From: Algibacter sp045066735
GTDB taxonomy: Bacteria; Bacteroidota; Bacteroidia; Flavobacteriales; Flavobacteriaceae
Reading direction: 5' to 3'
DNA: 64,000 nt
Assembly (NCBI RefSeq): GCF_045066735.1
Contig: NZ_JBISHH010000026.1
Location: 62,001 to 126,000, forward strand
The notes below the pieces were generated by a model. It had not been told where the DNA came from and did no database searches. It saw only the letters and a program-made list of their open reading frames with translations. Every line of letters starts with the position of its first letter. Positions within the stretch are counted from its first letter, which is position 1. The translations under genes and the position numbers were made by a program. Shown here piece by piece: positions 28,524 through 37,039 of the stretch.

Positions 28524-30197
28524 ATGGTCAATTTTATTTTAAAGATGAATAATAAAAGGATGCTTACAGTGGCATTTTTAATTACTATATTTCAGGTAAG
28601 TTGTGGTTCTTCAGAAGAAAAACCTAAATACGATGCTGATGTTGTTATTTATGGAGGAACTTCGGCAGCAATAACAACAGCTGTTCAGTTAAAACGGATG
28701 AATAAATCTGTGCTCATTGTTTGTCCGGAAACTCATATTGGCGGATTGTCTTCAAGTGGTTTGGGTTTTACAGATCTGGGAAATAAAGAAGTGATAGGTG
28801 GTATTTCAAAAGAATTTTATACAAGTGTTTATAACCACTATCAAGATGAAGATGCATGGAATTGGCAACCTAGAGATCAATATGGAAATGAAGGCCAAGG
28901 CACTACAGCTATTGATGATGATTTAAAAACTATGTGGACATTTGAGCCTCACGTAGCTGAAAATATCTTCGAGAAAATGGTAACCGATCATGGTATAACA
29001 ATTGTTCGAGATAAGTGGTTAGATCGTGAAAAAGGTGTCGTGCTTAAAGATGGAAAAATAGTGTCAATTACAATGTTAAGTGGTGAAACGTATACCGGTA
29101 AAATATTTGTAGATGGTACCTACGAGGGTGATTTAATGGCAGCTGCCTATGTAAATTATCATGTTGGTCGTGAGGCAAATAGTGTTTATAATGAAACTTG
29201 GAATGGTGTGCAGAAAGGTATTTACCATCACAGTCATAATTTTCAAGAGTTAAACATTAGTCCGTATATTATTCCGGGAGATTCAACAAGTGGTGTTTTA
29301 CCCCGTATTTCAACAACTCCTCCAGGAGAACAAGGTTCTGGAGATAACCGTTTACAAGCATACAATTATAGATTATGTACAACAAATGCAGAAGGAAATG
29401 TTGTACCGTTTGAAAAACCAGAGAATTACGATCCTGCCGAATACGAACTGTTAAGGCGCGTATTTAAAGGTGGTCGCTATTCTATGTTTGGCGGTGGTAA
29501 GATTCCAAACAAGAAAAGAGACGTTAATAATGTAGGACCTTTTAGCTCCGATAATATTGGCATGAACTATGAATACCCAGAAGCATCTTATGAAGAACGT
29601 AAGGTTATTTTGGAAGAACACATCAACTACCATAAAGGGTTGCTTTACTTTTGGGGACATGATGAAAGTGTACCAGAACGATTTAGAAAAAGCATTAGTA
29701 AATGGGGACTTGCAAAAGATGAATTTCAAGATAATAACCACTGGCCATATCAAATTTATGTGCGTGAAGCAAGACGTATGATTGGTGATTTTGTAATGAC
29801 TGAAAATGAAATTTTAGGAAAAAGTAAAGTAGATAAACCAATAGGTATGGGGTCTTATACTATGGATTCTCATAATGTGCAGCGCTATATTACTAAAGAG
29901 GGTTACGTTCAAAACGAAGGTGATTTAGGCGTTGATGCTGATGAACCTTATCAAATTCATTTAGGAACTATTCTTCCTAAGCAAACAGAATGTAAAAATC
30001 TAATTGTACCCTTAGCAGTATCTAGTTCGCATATTGCTTTTGGCTCTATCCGTATGGAACCTGTGTTTATGATTTTAGGTCAGAGTGCAGGAACTTTAGC
30101 GGCATTAGCCGTTGAAGATAATAAAGATATTCATGAGGTGTCTTACGAAGTATTGAAAGAAAAACTACGTGCAGACGGACAAGTATTAAGTTACTAA
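28524..30197 (+). CDS. FAD-dependent oxidoreductase lipoprotein (FAD_oxidored family)
   Basis: A 557-residue flavoprotein. The N-terminus is a lipoprotein signal (IFQVSC, Cys27); an in-frame ATG at 28545 gives a more compact signal and is an equally plausible start. The dinucleotide-binding fold follows at once (DADVVIYGGTSAAITTAVQL, Gly44 to Ala49), then HIGGLSSSGLG and the FVDGTYEGDLMAAA strand. The C-terminus has SSHIAFGSIRMEPVFMILGQSAGTLAAL, the flavin-capping end of this family. Relatives are frequent in PULs and often mislabelled as xanthan lyase; their reaction is not established. The signal implies action outside the cytoplasm, on sugars. It lies in a tight operon (5 and 8 bp gaps) with a DUF1080 protein, which suggests oxidation of a sugar hydroxyl before cleavage. 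That role is inference. Confidence 0.85.
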   Translation: MVNFILKMNNKRMLTVAFLITIFQVSCGSSEEKPKYDADVVIYGGTSAAITTAVQLKRMNKSVLIVCPETHIGGLSSSGLGFTDLGNKEVIGGISKEFYTSVYNHYQDEDAWNWQPRDQYGNEGQGTTAIDDDLKTMWTFEPHVAENIFEKMVTDHGITIVRDKWLDREKGVVLKDGKIVSITMLSGETYTGKIFVDGTYEGDLMAAAYVNYHVGREANSVYNETWNGVQKGIYHHSHNFQELNISPYIIPGDSTSGVLPRISTTPPGEQGSGDNRLQAYNYRLCTTNAEGNVVPFEKPENYDPAEYELLRRVFKGGRYSMFGGGKIPNKKRDVNNVGPFSSDNIGMNYEYPEASYEERKVILEEHINYHKGLLYFWGHDESVPERFRKSISKWGLAKDEFQDNNHWPYQIYVREARRMIGDFVMTENEILGKSKVDKPIGMGSYTMDSHNVQRYITKEGYVQNEGDLGVDADEPYQIHLGTILPKQTECKNLIVPLAVSSSHIAFGSIRMEPVFMILGQSAGTLAALAVEDNKDIHEVSYEVLKEKLRADGQVLSY

Positions 30198-30205
30198 TTG
30201 TAAAT

Positions 30206-30919
30206 ATGAAATGTTTTACGCTTAAAATATTTTTTGTTCTTTTTTTTATAGGAACACTAAATGTTTCCGGTCAAGTTATTAATGCAGGAGTTGGTGGTAA
30301 TACAACAGTAAACCTGCTATCGCGTTTAGAAAAAGATGTTTTAAGTGAAAAACCAGATTTAGTGATTTTAATGGTGGGGACTAATGATATGGTGAATTCA
30401 AGAAAAATGATTTCGTACAAAACGTATCGGAAGAATCTGAAAAAACTGGTTAAATCCATTAAAAAAAACGGAAGTGATATGCTTTTAATGTCGTCACCGC
30501 GAGTCGATTCAGTTTATCTTTATGAGCGTCACAATAAAGCGTTATTTACTCATGCTCCAAACGAAAAATTAAATAAAACGCGCGAAATTGTTTCTAAAAT
30601 AGCTAGAAAAAAGAAAGTGCACTTTTTAGATATTTATCAAGCATTTAGTGATTTAAATTTACCTAAGCATAATGAAGATTTATTCATTAGAAATGCCATG
30701 AATAGTAATGCTAGAGATGGAGTGCATCCTACAGCGTTAGGGTATCGTTTTATAGGTGAATTAGTATTTCAATATTTAAAAAATAACAAGCTTTTAGATC
30801 GTAATAACAAAATAGTTTGTTTTGGCGATTCCATAACAAACGGCAGTGGGGTAAAAGATAAAGCAGATGCTTACCCAGGAATACTTACAAGTTTAATTAG
30901 TGCTTATACTAAACAGTAA
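30206..30919 (+). CDS. Circularly permuted SGNH/GDSL hydrolase
   Basis: A 237-residue secreted protein containing all SGNH catalytic blocks in an unusual order. The signal peptide ends near residue 23, and the mature protein begins directly with block II (VINAGVGGNTT, Gly30/Gly31). Block III follows (MVGTNDM, Asn60), then block V (DGVHPTALGY, Asp171 and His174), and only at the C-terminus comes block I (FGDSITNGSG, nucleophile Ser209) with its AYPGILTSLI helix. Joining the C-terminal end to the N-terminal strand would restore a standard SGNH domain, so this is a circular permutation and not a truncation. It may deacylate the PUL glycan. It sits 8 bp after the FAD oxidoreductase and 12 bp before DUF1080. 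Fold recognition is strong; substrate unknown. Confidence 0.88.
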   Translation: MKCFTLKIFFVLFFIGTLNVSGQVINAGVGGNTTVNLLSRLEKDVLSEKPDLVILMVGTNDMVNSRKMISYKTYRKNLKKLVKSIKKNGSDMLLMSSPRVDSVYLYERHNKALFTHAPNEKLNKTREIVSKIARKKKVHFLDIYQAFSDLNLPKHNEDLFIRNAMNSNARDGVHPTALGYRFIGELVFQYLKNNKLLDRNNKIVCFGDSITNGSGVKDKADAYPGILTSLISAYTKQ

Positions 30920-30931
30920 AATATATTTAAA

Positions 30932-31753
30932 ATGAATAAAGCCAGAAAAATTTATTTGCTAGTAGTAGTAATTTTTATAAACATTTCAGTTGGAATGGCG
31001 CAAACCAAAGCGTCATCTAAAAAAGGGTTTCATAAGGTTTTTAATGGTGAGAATTGGGATGGTTGGCATCTCAAATTAAGAAACGGAGATGCCGAAATGG
31101 CTAAAAAAGTATTTGCCATAGAAGACGGAATGGTTCATGTTTTTAAAGATATGCCAGATAGTTTAAATTTAGGAACTGGAGAAAACGCTACACATGGCCT
31201 TTTTTATACCAATAAAAAATATAGTAAGTATATTTTAAGATTTGAATATAAATGGGGTAAAAAAATCACGAACAATTTCGAGAGATGGCAGTATGATGCT
31301 GGTGTGTATTATCATGTTATAGATGATAAAGTTTGGCCTGTTGGTATTGAATATCAAATACGTTATAATCAAGAAACAGGCTTAAATCATACAGGAGATT
31401 TAATTCGTCCAAAAGGCGCAGATTATAAATGGTTTTCCACAAAAGATGGTAAAAGTTATTTAAATCCTAAAGATGGTGGTATAGCCGAGGTTAAGCGCGA
31501 TTGGATGCATTTAGCAACACCTACAACTAATTTTAATGCTTTAAATGATGAGTGGAATACTTGTGAAATTATAGTTATGGGTGGAGAGTACACCATACAT
31601 AAACTAAATGGGGATATTGTAAATATGGCTTTTAACACCACTCCGAGCGAAGGCATTATCGGGTTTCAATCGGAAACCGCCGAGATTTATTATAAAAATA
31701 TAGAAATTAAGGAGTTTGATAAGGTAGTTCCTGTGGAAAAATTTATGAATTAA
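30932..31753 (+). CDS. DUF1080 family protein (3-keto-disaccharide hydrolase family)
   Basis: A 273-residue secreted protein with a signal peptide to about residue 24 (GMAQ). The single jelly-roll domain shows DUF1080 hallmarks: FHKVFNGENWDGWHLK (about 33-48), YILRFEYKWGKK (about 100), DAGVYYHV (about 122), VGIEYQIRYNQ (about 137) and the closing IIGFQSETAEIYYKNIEIKEFD. The family (PF06439) is known to include enzymes that cleave glycosides already oxidised to a 3-keto sugar, by hydrolysis or beta-elimination. Here an FAD-dependent oxidoreductase lies two genes upstream in the same operon and could supply that oxidised substrate. The assignment to family is solid; the coupled pathway is inference. 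Confidence 0.87.
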   Translation: MNKARKIYLLVVVIFINISVGMAQTKASSKKGFHKVFNGENWDGWHLKLRNGDAEMAKKVFAIEDGMVHVFKDMPDSLNLGTGENATHGLFYTNKKYSKYILRFEYKWGKKITNNFERWQYDAGVYYHVIDDKVWPVGIEYQIRYNQETGLNHTGDLIRPKGADYKWFSTKDGKSYLNPKDGGIAEVKRDWMHLATPTTNFNALNDEWNTCEIIVMGGEYTIHKLNGDIVNMAFNTTPSEGIIGFQSETAEIYYKNIEIKEFDKVVPVEKFMN

Positions 31754-31772
31754 TTTAAGTTTAAAAAATAAT

Positions 31773-33722
31773 ATGAAAATATTAAAAAGTCTTGTAAAAT
31801 ACATGACATGCCTATCTTTTATTCTGTTTCTGGGACAAAATTTAGTCGCACAAACTCTAGCTTTAGATATTGGTAAATATTTGGAAGTAGCAGATAGTGA
31901 TAAAATTTATCCGTCTCAAAAGCAAATAGATATGTTAAAAGCAGTGATGCCTGCGCAAGCCTATCAACCAGCTCCAAATATATCTAATAGGGTGTATTGG
32001 GATAAAATAGCGGCTACTGAATCGGGGCAATCTTATCTGGAAAAAGCGAATACTTTATTAAATAAAGAACCTGAAGTTCCTATTTCTGATGAAATTTATA
32101 GAAGAGCCAATAAAGAAGGAAATCGCGGTATTTATAAACCACGTTATTACCGAACAATGGATAGGTTAGAGCGTTTTGTTCTCGCAGAGTGCATTGAGAA
32201 TAAAGGTCGATTTTTACCTCAAATAAAAACCTATTCACAAGCTATTATGGACATGAAATCGTGGTTACATCCTAATCATGATGATAGTAATAATACTGTT
32301 TTAGAAGGAAAAAGAGTATCTATAGATTTGGGAGCACGTAAATTTGGAGGAGTTCTAGCTTTGGTAGAATCTCTTTTAGGCGATTCTCTTTCGGGAAAAA
32401 TGAGTAACGACATTAAAAAGCAATTGCAGTGGCGCATTACAGATACCTATTTAACAAGTTGTGAAATAGGTGATAAAAATAACCATTGGATAGATGGAAC
32501 AAGTAACTGGAATTCTGTTTGTACAAGCGGTGCAGTATTGGTTTCTATTATAAATTCTGAAAACCCAGACAAGCGTTTGGCAGCCATCGGTTCTTCAATA
32601 AATAGTATGAAACATTATATAAGTGGCTTTGGAGATGATGGATATTGTTCCGAAGGTTTAGGTTATTGGGGTTATGGGTTTAATCACTTTTTGTATTTGG
32701 CTCAGATGCTATCCGATTATTCTGAAGGAAAAATAAATTTATTTAATTTTGATAATCCTGAAAAATTAAAGCGGGTAGGGAACTTTCCTGAACATTTTGA
32801 AATACAAAAAGGCACGTGTGCGCCATTTGCCGATGGTGTTTCGCATACTTCAAGTAGTGGTAGTAATTTTGCAGAGGTATTGTCTTCAACTTATTATGGA
32901 GCAAAAATGCCCATAGAAATTAGAATGGAGGAAGCTGTAGAACAACTTATTGCTTGGAATAATCCTGAAATGTTTGGCGTGAGTACTTTCAATGAAACAC
33001 AGAAATCTAATTTAAACGAACATACATATTTTAATGATTTCGGGATGGTTATTTCTCGGGGTAAACAACAAACACCGTTTTCAATAGCCATTAAAGCAGG
33101 ACACAATGCTGAAAATCATAACCACAGCGATGTTGGAACTTATATTGTTGTCTTAAATGAAGATTTAATTTCGGGAGATATTGGTGCTCCATCTTACAGG
33201 GCAGGCTCTTTTTCTCCCACTAATAAAGCGCGAAGTTCTTGGGGGCACCCAGTGCCTAGAATTAATAATACCTTACAGTCTAATGGACGCCAGTTTTACG
33301 GTAAGATAACAGATACTAAATTTTCTAGTACGCAGGATAAGGTGGTAATGGATATTAGTAATGCATATGAGTTACCAGTTCTCGAACACTTAACAAGAAC
33401 AATGATAAATAATAAATCTGGTCAGGGTACTATCACTATTTTAGATAGTTTTAAATCTTTAGAAGCGGTAACTTTTGGTACAGCAATCATGACATTTTCT
33501 AAGTATGAAATATTAAATAATAATACTTTGATTTTAAAAGGTAAAAACCAAAAAGTAAAAGTAGAAGTTAAAAGCAAAGGAGGCGAAGTTTCTATTGAAC
33601 CCGAAATTGTTCCGGTAGAACATTTACGTGAGGGTAAAGGAGCAATACGAATAGGTGTAGACTTTGTAACGCCTATTAAAGAAGGACAAATTGAAATTAT
33701 TTATACTCCAATTTTGAATTGA
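31773..33722 (+). CDS. Heparinase II/III-family protein (putative polysaccharide lyase)
   Basis: A 649-residue secreted lyase-like protein with a signal peptide to about residue 27 (LVAQ). The toroid includes RYYRTMDRLERFVLAECIE, NNHWIDGTSNWNSVC (about 235-250) and DDGYCSEGLGYWGYGFNHFL (about 289-308). The beta-sandwich has AENHNHSDVGTYIV (His449, His451, Asp453) and then DLISGDIGAPSY, matching the heparinase-type active site. It is shorter than the other three heparinase-fold proteins and belongs to another branch. It lies 19 bp after DUF1080 and is the last gene of the PUL. A weak inverted repeat at 33743-33768 is the only terminator candidate behind it. Confidence 0.85.
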   Translation: MKILKSLVKYMTCLSFILFLGQNLVAQTLALDIGKYLEVADSDKIYPSQKQIDMLKAVMPAQAYQPAPNISNRVYWDKIAATESGQSYLEKANTLLNKEPEVPISDEIYRRANKEGNRGIYKPRYYRTMDRLERFVLAECIENKGRFLPQIKTYSQAIMDMKSWLHPNHDDSNNTVLEGKRVSIDLGARKFGGVLALVESLLGDSLSGKMSNDIKKQLQWRITDTYLTSCEIGDKNNHWIDGTSNWNSVCTSGAVLVSIINSENPDKRLAAIGSSINSMKHYISGFGDDGYCSEGLGYWGYGFNHFLYLAQMLSDYSEGKINLFNFDNPEKLKRVGNFPEHFEIQKGTCAPFADGVSHTSSSGSNFAEVLSSTYYGAKMPIEIRMEEAVEQLIAWNNPEMFGVSTFNETQKSNLNEHTYFNDFGMVISRGKQQTPFSIAIKAGHNAENHNHSDVGTYIVVLNEDLISGDIGAPSYRAGSFSPTNKARSSWGHPVPRINNTLQSNGRQFYGKITDTKFSSTQDKVVMDISNAYELPVLEHLTRTMINNKSGQGTITILDSFKSLEAVTFGTAIMTFSKYEILNNNTLILKGKNQKVKVEVKSKGGEVSIEPEIVPVEHLREGKGAIRIGVDFVTPIKEGQIEIIYTPILN

Positions 33723-33805
33723 GGCATAGAAAATAAAATTAAGTTACTCTCACTTTAAGAACAGTAACGTTTTAAGTAATTATGAATTAAATATGTTATC
33801 TAAAC

Positions 33806-34000
33806 TTATTTAGTGGTGTGATTTTCTCTAACGAGATACTTTAACCTATTTAGCTTATTTAAAAGTTTAATGGCTCTATATTCCGAAATATCACTTAAAG
33901 CAGAATCGGTTTGGCGAAAATTATAAGCCTGTTCTATAAGCTCCTTATAGCGCAGATTTAGTCTGTTTTGGTTAATTTTTATGTTATCAATTTGGTTCAT
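33806..34000 (-). CDS. Small hypothetical protein (64 aa)
   Basis: A 64-residue, charged, probably all-helical product with no signal peptide or membrane segment, and no motif I recognise. The C-terminal half (RAIKLLNKLNRLKYLVREN) looks amphipathic. It is transcribed opposite to the PUL and is separated from the DUF4197 gene upstream of it by a terminator at 34116-34160, so it would need its own promoter. There is no overlapping better frame. It is kept as a probable small gene because the frame is free-standing and the composition is protein-like. Confidence 0.45.
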   Translation of the reverse strand: MNQIDNIKINQNRLNLRYKELIEQAYNFRQTDSALSDISEYRAIKLLNKLNRLKYLVRENHTTK

Positions 34001-34115
34001 TTCGATAGTGTAAAAGATTTAGGAGAATATAAATATACATTTTTTTATTTAATTATCTTTATGTTTTGTATTGATTTTCAGTTGTATAGATTTTATTTTG
34101 AAAGAAAATAATGTC

Positions 34116-34160
34116 AAAAAAAAGCGGTACATCATGTTAAATGATATACCGCTTTTTTTT
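34116..34160 (-). terminator. Terminator of the DUF4197 gene
   Basis: Arms 34116-34135 and 34141-34160 pair around the loop GTTAA. The core GCGGTA/TACCGC is flanked by 8-nt A and T runs, with one C-A mismatch in the stem. It lies 17 bp beyond the DUF4197 stop on the minus strand. Confidence 0.85.
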
Positions 34161-34176
34161 AATATATTTAAAAGAC

Positions 34177-34884
34177 TTAGTCTTGCATAGCAAAAACTTT
34201 CTTTAATAAATCTGTAGTTCTTGATGATACTTGAGTTCTAATTTCTGTTTCTTCAACAGCAATCATAGTAAAAACACCTTTTAAAGCTTCTTCAGTTACG
34301 TAATCTGTTAAATCTGGGTTTACATCACTTGTAAAAGGTAGCGTGTTGTATTTATTAATTAAGTTACTCCAAATTTTATCTGCACCAACTTTATCAAAAG
34401 AGCTTTTAATTACCGGGTTAAATTTAGCGTAAAGCGCTGTTTGAGTTTTAGATGTTAGGTATTGCGTTGCAGCATCATTATTTCCTAATAAAATATCTTT
34501 AGCATCAGCAAAAGTAATATCTTTTACAGCGTCAATAAAAATGGGTGTTGCTTCTTTCACGGCATCTTCAGCAGCTCTGTTAAGTACTTTTAAACCTTCG
34601 TCTGCTAAGCTACTTAACCCAATATCTCTAAGGGCTTTATCTACTTTTTGTAATTCTTCAGGTAATAAAATTTTAACCAAATCATTTTTAAAAAAACCAT
34701 CGGTTTGTGTTAATTTAGTAACTTGTTTGTCTATACCTAAGTCTAAAGCTTCTCTTAGCCCTGCAGCAATATCAGTATTTCCTAAAACACCACCTGTTTG
34801 CGGTAATTGATTTACTACTTGTTGAAGCTCTGCACAAGCCGTAAGATTGAATATTAGCAAGAAAACGATACATTTGCGAATCAT
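34177..34884 (-). CDS. DUF4197 lipoprotein
   Basis: A 235-residue lipoprotein (LTACAEL, Cys17) matching the DUF4197 family. It shows AAGLREALDLGIDKQVTKLTQTDGFFKND (about 40-68), ILLPEELQKVDKALRDIG, FADAKDILLGNNDAATQYL (about 124-142), LYAKFNPVIKSSFDKVG, and VTEEALKGVFTMIAVEETEIR near the end. The family is widespread in Bacteroidota and Proteobacteria, predicted to be helical, of unknown function. It is monocistronic: a terminator follows and the divergent thioredoxin-domain gene starts 143 bp away. A -7-like sequence (CAAAGATA on the plus strand, 34910-34917) lies 26 bp upstream of the start. Confidence 0.88.
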   Translation of the reverse strand: MIRKCIVFLLIFNLTACAELQQVVNQLPQTGGVLGNTDIAAGLREALDLGIDKQVTKLTQTDGFFKNDLVKILLPEELQKVDKALRDIGLSSLADEGLKVLNRAAEDAVKEATPIFIDAVKDITFADAKDILLGNNDAATQYLTSKTQTALYAKFNPVIKSSFDKVGADKIWSNLINKYNTLPFTSDVNPDLTDYVTEEALKGVFTMIAVEETEIRTQVSSRTTDLLKKVFAMQD

Positions 34885-35026
34885 AGTATTTGGGTTTTAA
34901 ATTAAAATACAAAGATATATTTTACAAATGAAAACCATTCTCTTTTTTTAAAATACTATTTTAGCACAATTATTGTTATGTATTAAAATATATTATTAAA
35001 TTGACTCTATATTAAGCTGTATTATA

Positions 35027-36151
35027 ATGAAAATAAGAAAATTAGTACTTTGTTTATTATGTACATTAAGTCCTGCATTGTTTTTTGGGCAAGTACATAT
35101 TTCAAAGAATATAAAAAAATCTTCGATATCAACAACAGATCAAAATGCCCTATATTTTGTCGATTTCTGGGCTACTTGGTGTGGCCCATGTATACATGTT
35201 TCAAAATATTTAGAATCTTTGCAACAACAGTTCCCTAATAACTTTTACATTGTATCCTTAACACAAGAAAGTGCTCAGGTTGTAAATAAGTTTATGCTTA
35301 AGCATAATACGGGATTGGCTGTTGCTACAGATTATGAAGGGGAAACTTTTTCTCAATATAATATTACAAGTTTACCTTATGGCATTTTGTTTAATGCCGA
35401 TGGTAAAAAGCTATGGGAAGGTCATGCAGCAGACTTAAAGGCTTATAATATTGGTGGCTTTTTGGCTAGAAATCAAAAAACGATAGCTGTGGACGAATTT
35501 TTCAAGCTCGAAGAATATAAGCAAGAGATTATTGTAGAAAGCCCTGTAAAAAGAAAAAAGGACTTTGGATTTATAGAAATGGATGTAGATCCCGGGATTA
35601 ATTCTGGAATTCAGGCTGTAAATAAAAATGGGTATTTAGAGATTGAAGGGCGATTGCAAGATATTATGGCGTATGCCTTGCATAGTAATAAAGGACAAAT
35701 AAAAATTTCGGAAGAAGATAATAAATACTATAAAATGTATTTTGAAGAGGGCTCTAAAGCTTTTGAAAATAAAGAAAGTTATATATCTAAAGCCTTAAAA
35801 CTACGTAGAAAGGAATACGAAAAAGAAGGAGATGTTTTGGTGTTTAATATTGATAATGCTCAGTTTTGGGATACAAATCAAATAGATTGGGGAATAAATA
35901 ACCCTAAATATTTAATTGGAGATTCTGATATTCAGGCGGATAATACATCTATAAGTGATATTGCTTATCAATTATCTTTTTTATTAGAAACACCAATCGT
36001 GTTTGATAAGAAATTTAAAAATGAAGAGTTACATGATTGGCAAATACATTATAAATATTTCGAATTTATGTCGTCTAACTTAGGAGAATATGGTATTAAG
36101 GTTGAAAAAAAAGTAATGAGTTATCCGGAATATGTTTACAATAAGCGTTAG
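35027..36151 (+). CDS. Secreted thioredoxin-domain protein with a long unassigned C-terminal region
   Basis: A 374-residue protein with a signal peptide to about residue 22 (LFFGQ). The thioredoxin fold occupies about 40-150 with the active site W-C-G-P-C (Cys52, Cys55) and the cis-Pro loop ITSLPYGILF. This is the TlpA/DsbE-like arrangement for periplasmic disulfide exchange. The remaining ~220 residues match no domain I know; the last part (SISDIAYQLSFLLETPIVFDKKF) resembles the C-terminal domain seen on some Bacteroidota redoxins. It stands alone between a divergent and a convergent gene, with a strong terminator at 36166-36209. Confidence 0.82.
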   Translation: MKIRKLVLCLLCTLSPALFFGQVHISKNIKKSSISTTDQNALYFVDFWATWCGPCIHVSKYLESLQQQFPNNFYIVSLTQESAQVVNKFMLKHNTGLAVATDYEGETFSQYNITSLPYGILFNADGKKLWEGHAADLKAYNIGGFLARNQKTIAVDEFFKLEEYKQEIIVESPVKRKKDFGFIEMDVDPGINSGIQAVNKNGYLEIEGRLQDIMAYALHSNKGQIKISEEDNKYYKMYFEEGSKAFENKESYISKALKLRRKEYEKEGDVLVFNIDNAQFWDTNQIDWGINNPKYLIGDSDIQADNTSISDIAYQLSFLLETPIVFDKKFKNEELHDWQIHYKYFEFMSSNLGEYGIKVEKKVMSYPEYVYNKR

Positions 36152-36165
36152 TTAACTCGGTAATT

Positions 36166-36209
36166 AAAACAAAAAAGCTCAGGATTTAGATCTTGAGCTT
36201 TTTTGTTTT
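36166..36209. terminator. Bidirectional terminator between convergent genes
   Basis: A perfect 16-bp stem (36166-36181 with 36194-36209) has outer A and T runs on both sides. It lies 14 bp after the thioredoxin-domain gene and 17 bp beyond the stop of the minus-strand lipoprotein gene, so it can serve both. Confidence 0.9.
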
Positions 36210-36226
36210 AATAAAGTAAATATGGT

Positions 36227-36859
36227 TTATTCTTTTATATATACATCGGCTACGTTATGAATTAATAAATAGGTTTCATCACCTTGTAGGTCTGTAATGT
36301 TCTCATAATTATGGAAGTTTATAGAGTTTTCAAAAGTTGTTGGAAAATATGGTATATCTCCCGCATCCTCATAAGCACTAGCAGATCCACTTCGTGAGTT
36401 TTCTTCTTTGAGTACTATAGAAGAGTATAGGTATTCTAATTTATTAAGGTCGCCCTTACCTAGTAACAGTTTAGTGGTTTCTCCATCGTCTTCATCTATA
36501 TAATTAATGTATAGAAAACCGTCTTCAAATACGTAATCTACGGTATATATTTCGCCATATTGTGCAACGATTACTTCTGTATCACTTAGAAATTGAAAAT
36601 AATCGTCTTTATTTTCTTCTTCTATTTCGGCTTTGTTGAATCCTATTCCTGTGTTTTCGTAATAAGCGGCTAATACATCATCAGGAACATCTGTTTCTTC
36701 TCCATTTTTAAAAAAAGAGAAACTTTCTTCTACATGAGAAAATTTTACTGTTATGGGGTATTGATTTTCAGAGGTTTTATCATTATCATCATTATTATCG
36801 CAAGAGGTGTTGATAATGGATAAAAACAATAGTGTTGCTGCAAAAATTACTTTTTTCAT
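36227..36859 (-). CDS. Hypothetical lipoprotein (210 aa)
   Basis: A 210-residue lipoprotein (INTSC, Cys20) followed by a short Asn/Asp-rich linker. The body is acidic and beta-strand-like (YGEIYTVDYVFEDGFLYINY), with no catalytic motif. I do not recognise a family. It looks like one of the many small Bacteroidota outer-membrane or periplasmic lipoproteins of unknown role. It is monocistronic, converging on the thioredoxin-domain gene. Confidence 0.75.
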   Translation of the reverse strand: MKKVIFAATLLFLSIINTSCDNNDDNDKTSENQYPITVKFSHVEESFSFFKNGEETDVPDDVLAAYYENTGIGFNKAEIEEENKDDYFQFLSDTEVIVAQYGEIYTVDYVFEDGFLYINYIDEDDGETTKLLLGKGDLNKLEYLYSSIVLKEENSRSGSASAYEDAGDIPYFPTTFENSINFHNYENITDLQGDETYLLIHNVADVYIKE

Positions 36860-37039
36860 TCCGTTTTATTTGAGTGTTTTTTGTTGAATTAAGGAATAAA
36901 TATAGAAAGATACCTTAGTTTAAAAAATAGGAATTGAAGTTTTTTATTAATTTAATTGAAACTTTACCGTTAGTCTATTAATACGAATATGTTTTTATTT
37001 GAGTAATAGTGGAGAACTAGTTTAGCTAAGTACCAATGT

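Noticed and set aside
1..33722. Ulvan-type utilization locus
   Set aside because: No unsaturated uronyl hydrolase (GH105/GH88) or rhamnosidase is visible, and fucose-directed proteins point elsewhere.
33743..33768. Terminator after the last PUL gene
   Set aside because: Only a 6-bp stem (GTTACT/AGTAAC) with a long loop and a broken T tail; too weak to list as a feature.
34541..34810. 89-codon plus-strand frame opposite the DUF4197 gene
   Set aside because: It lies wholly antisense to a well-supported gene and has no protein-like features of its own.
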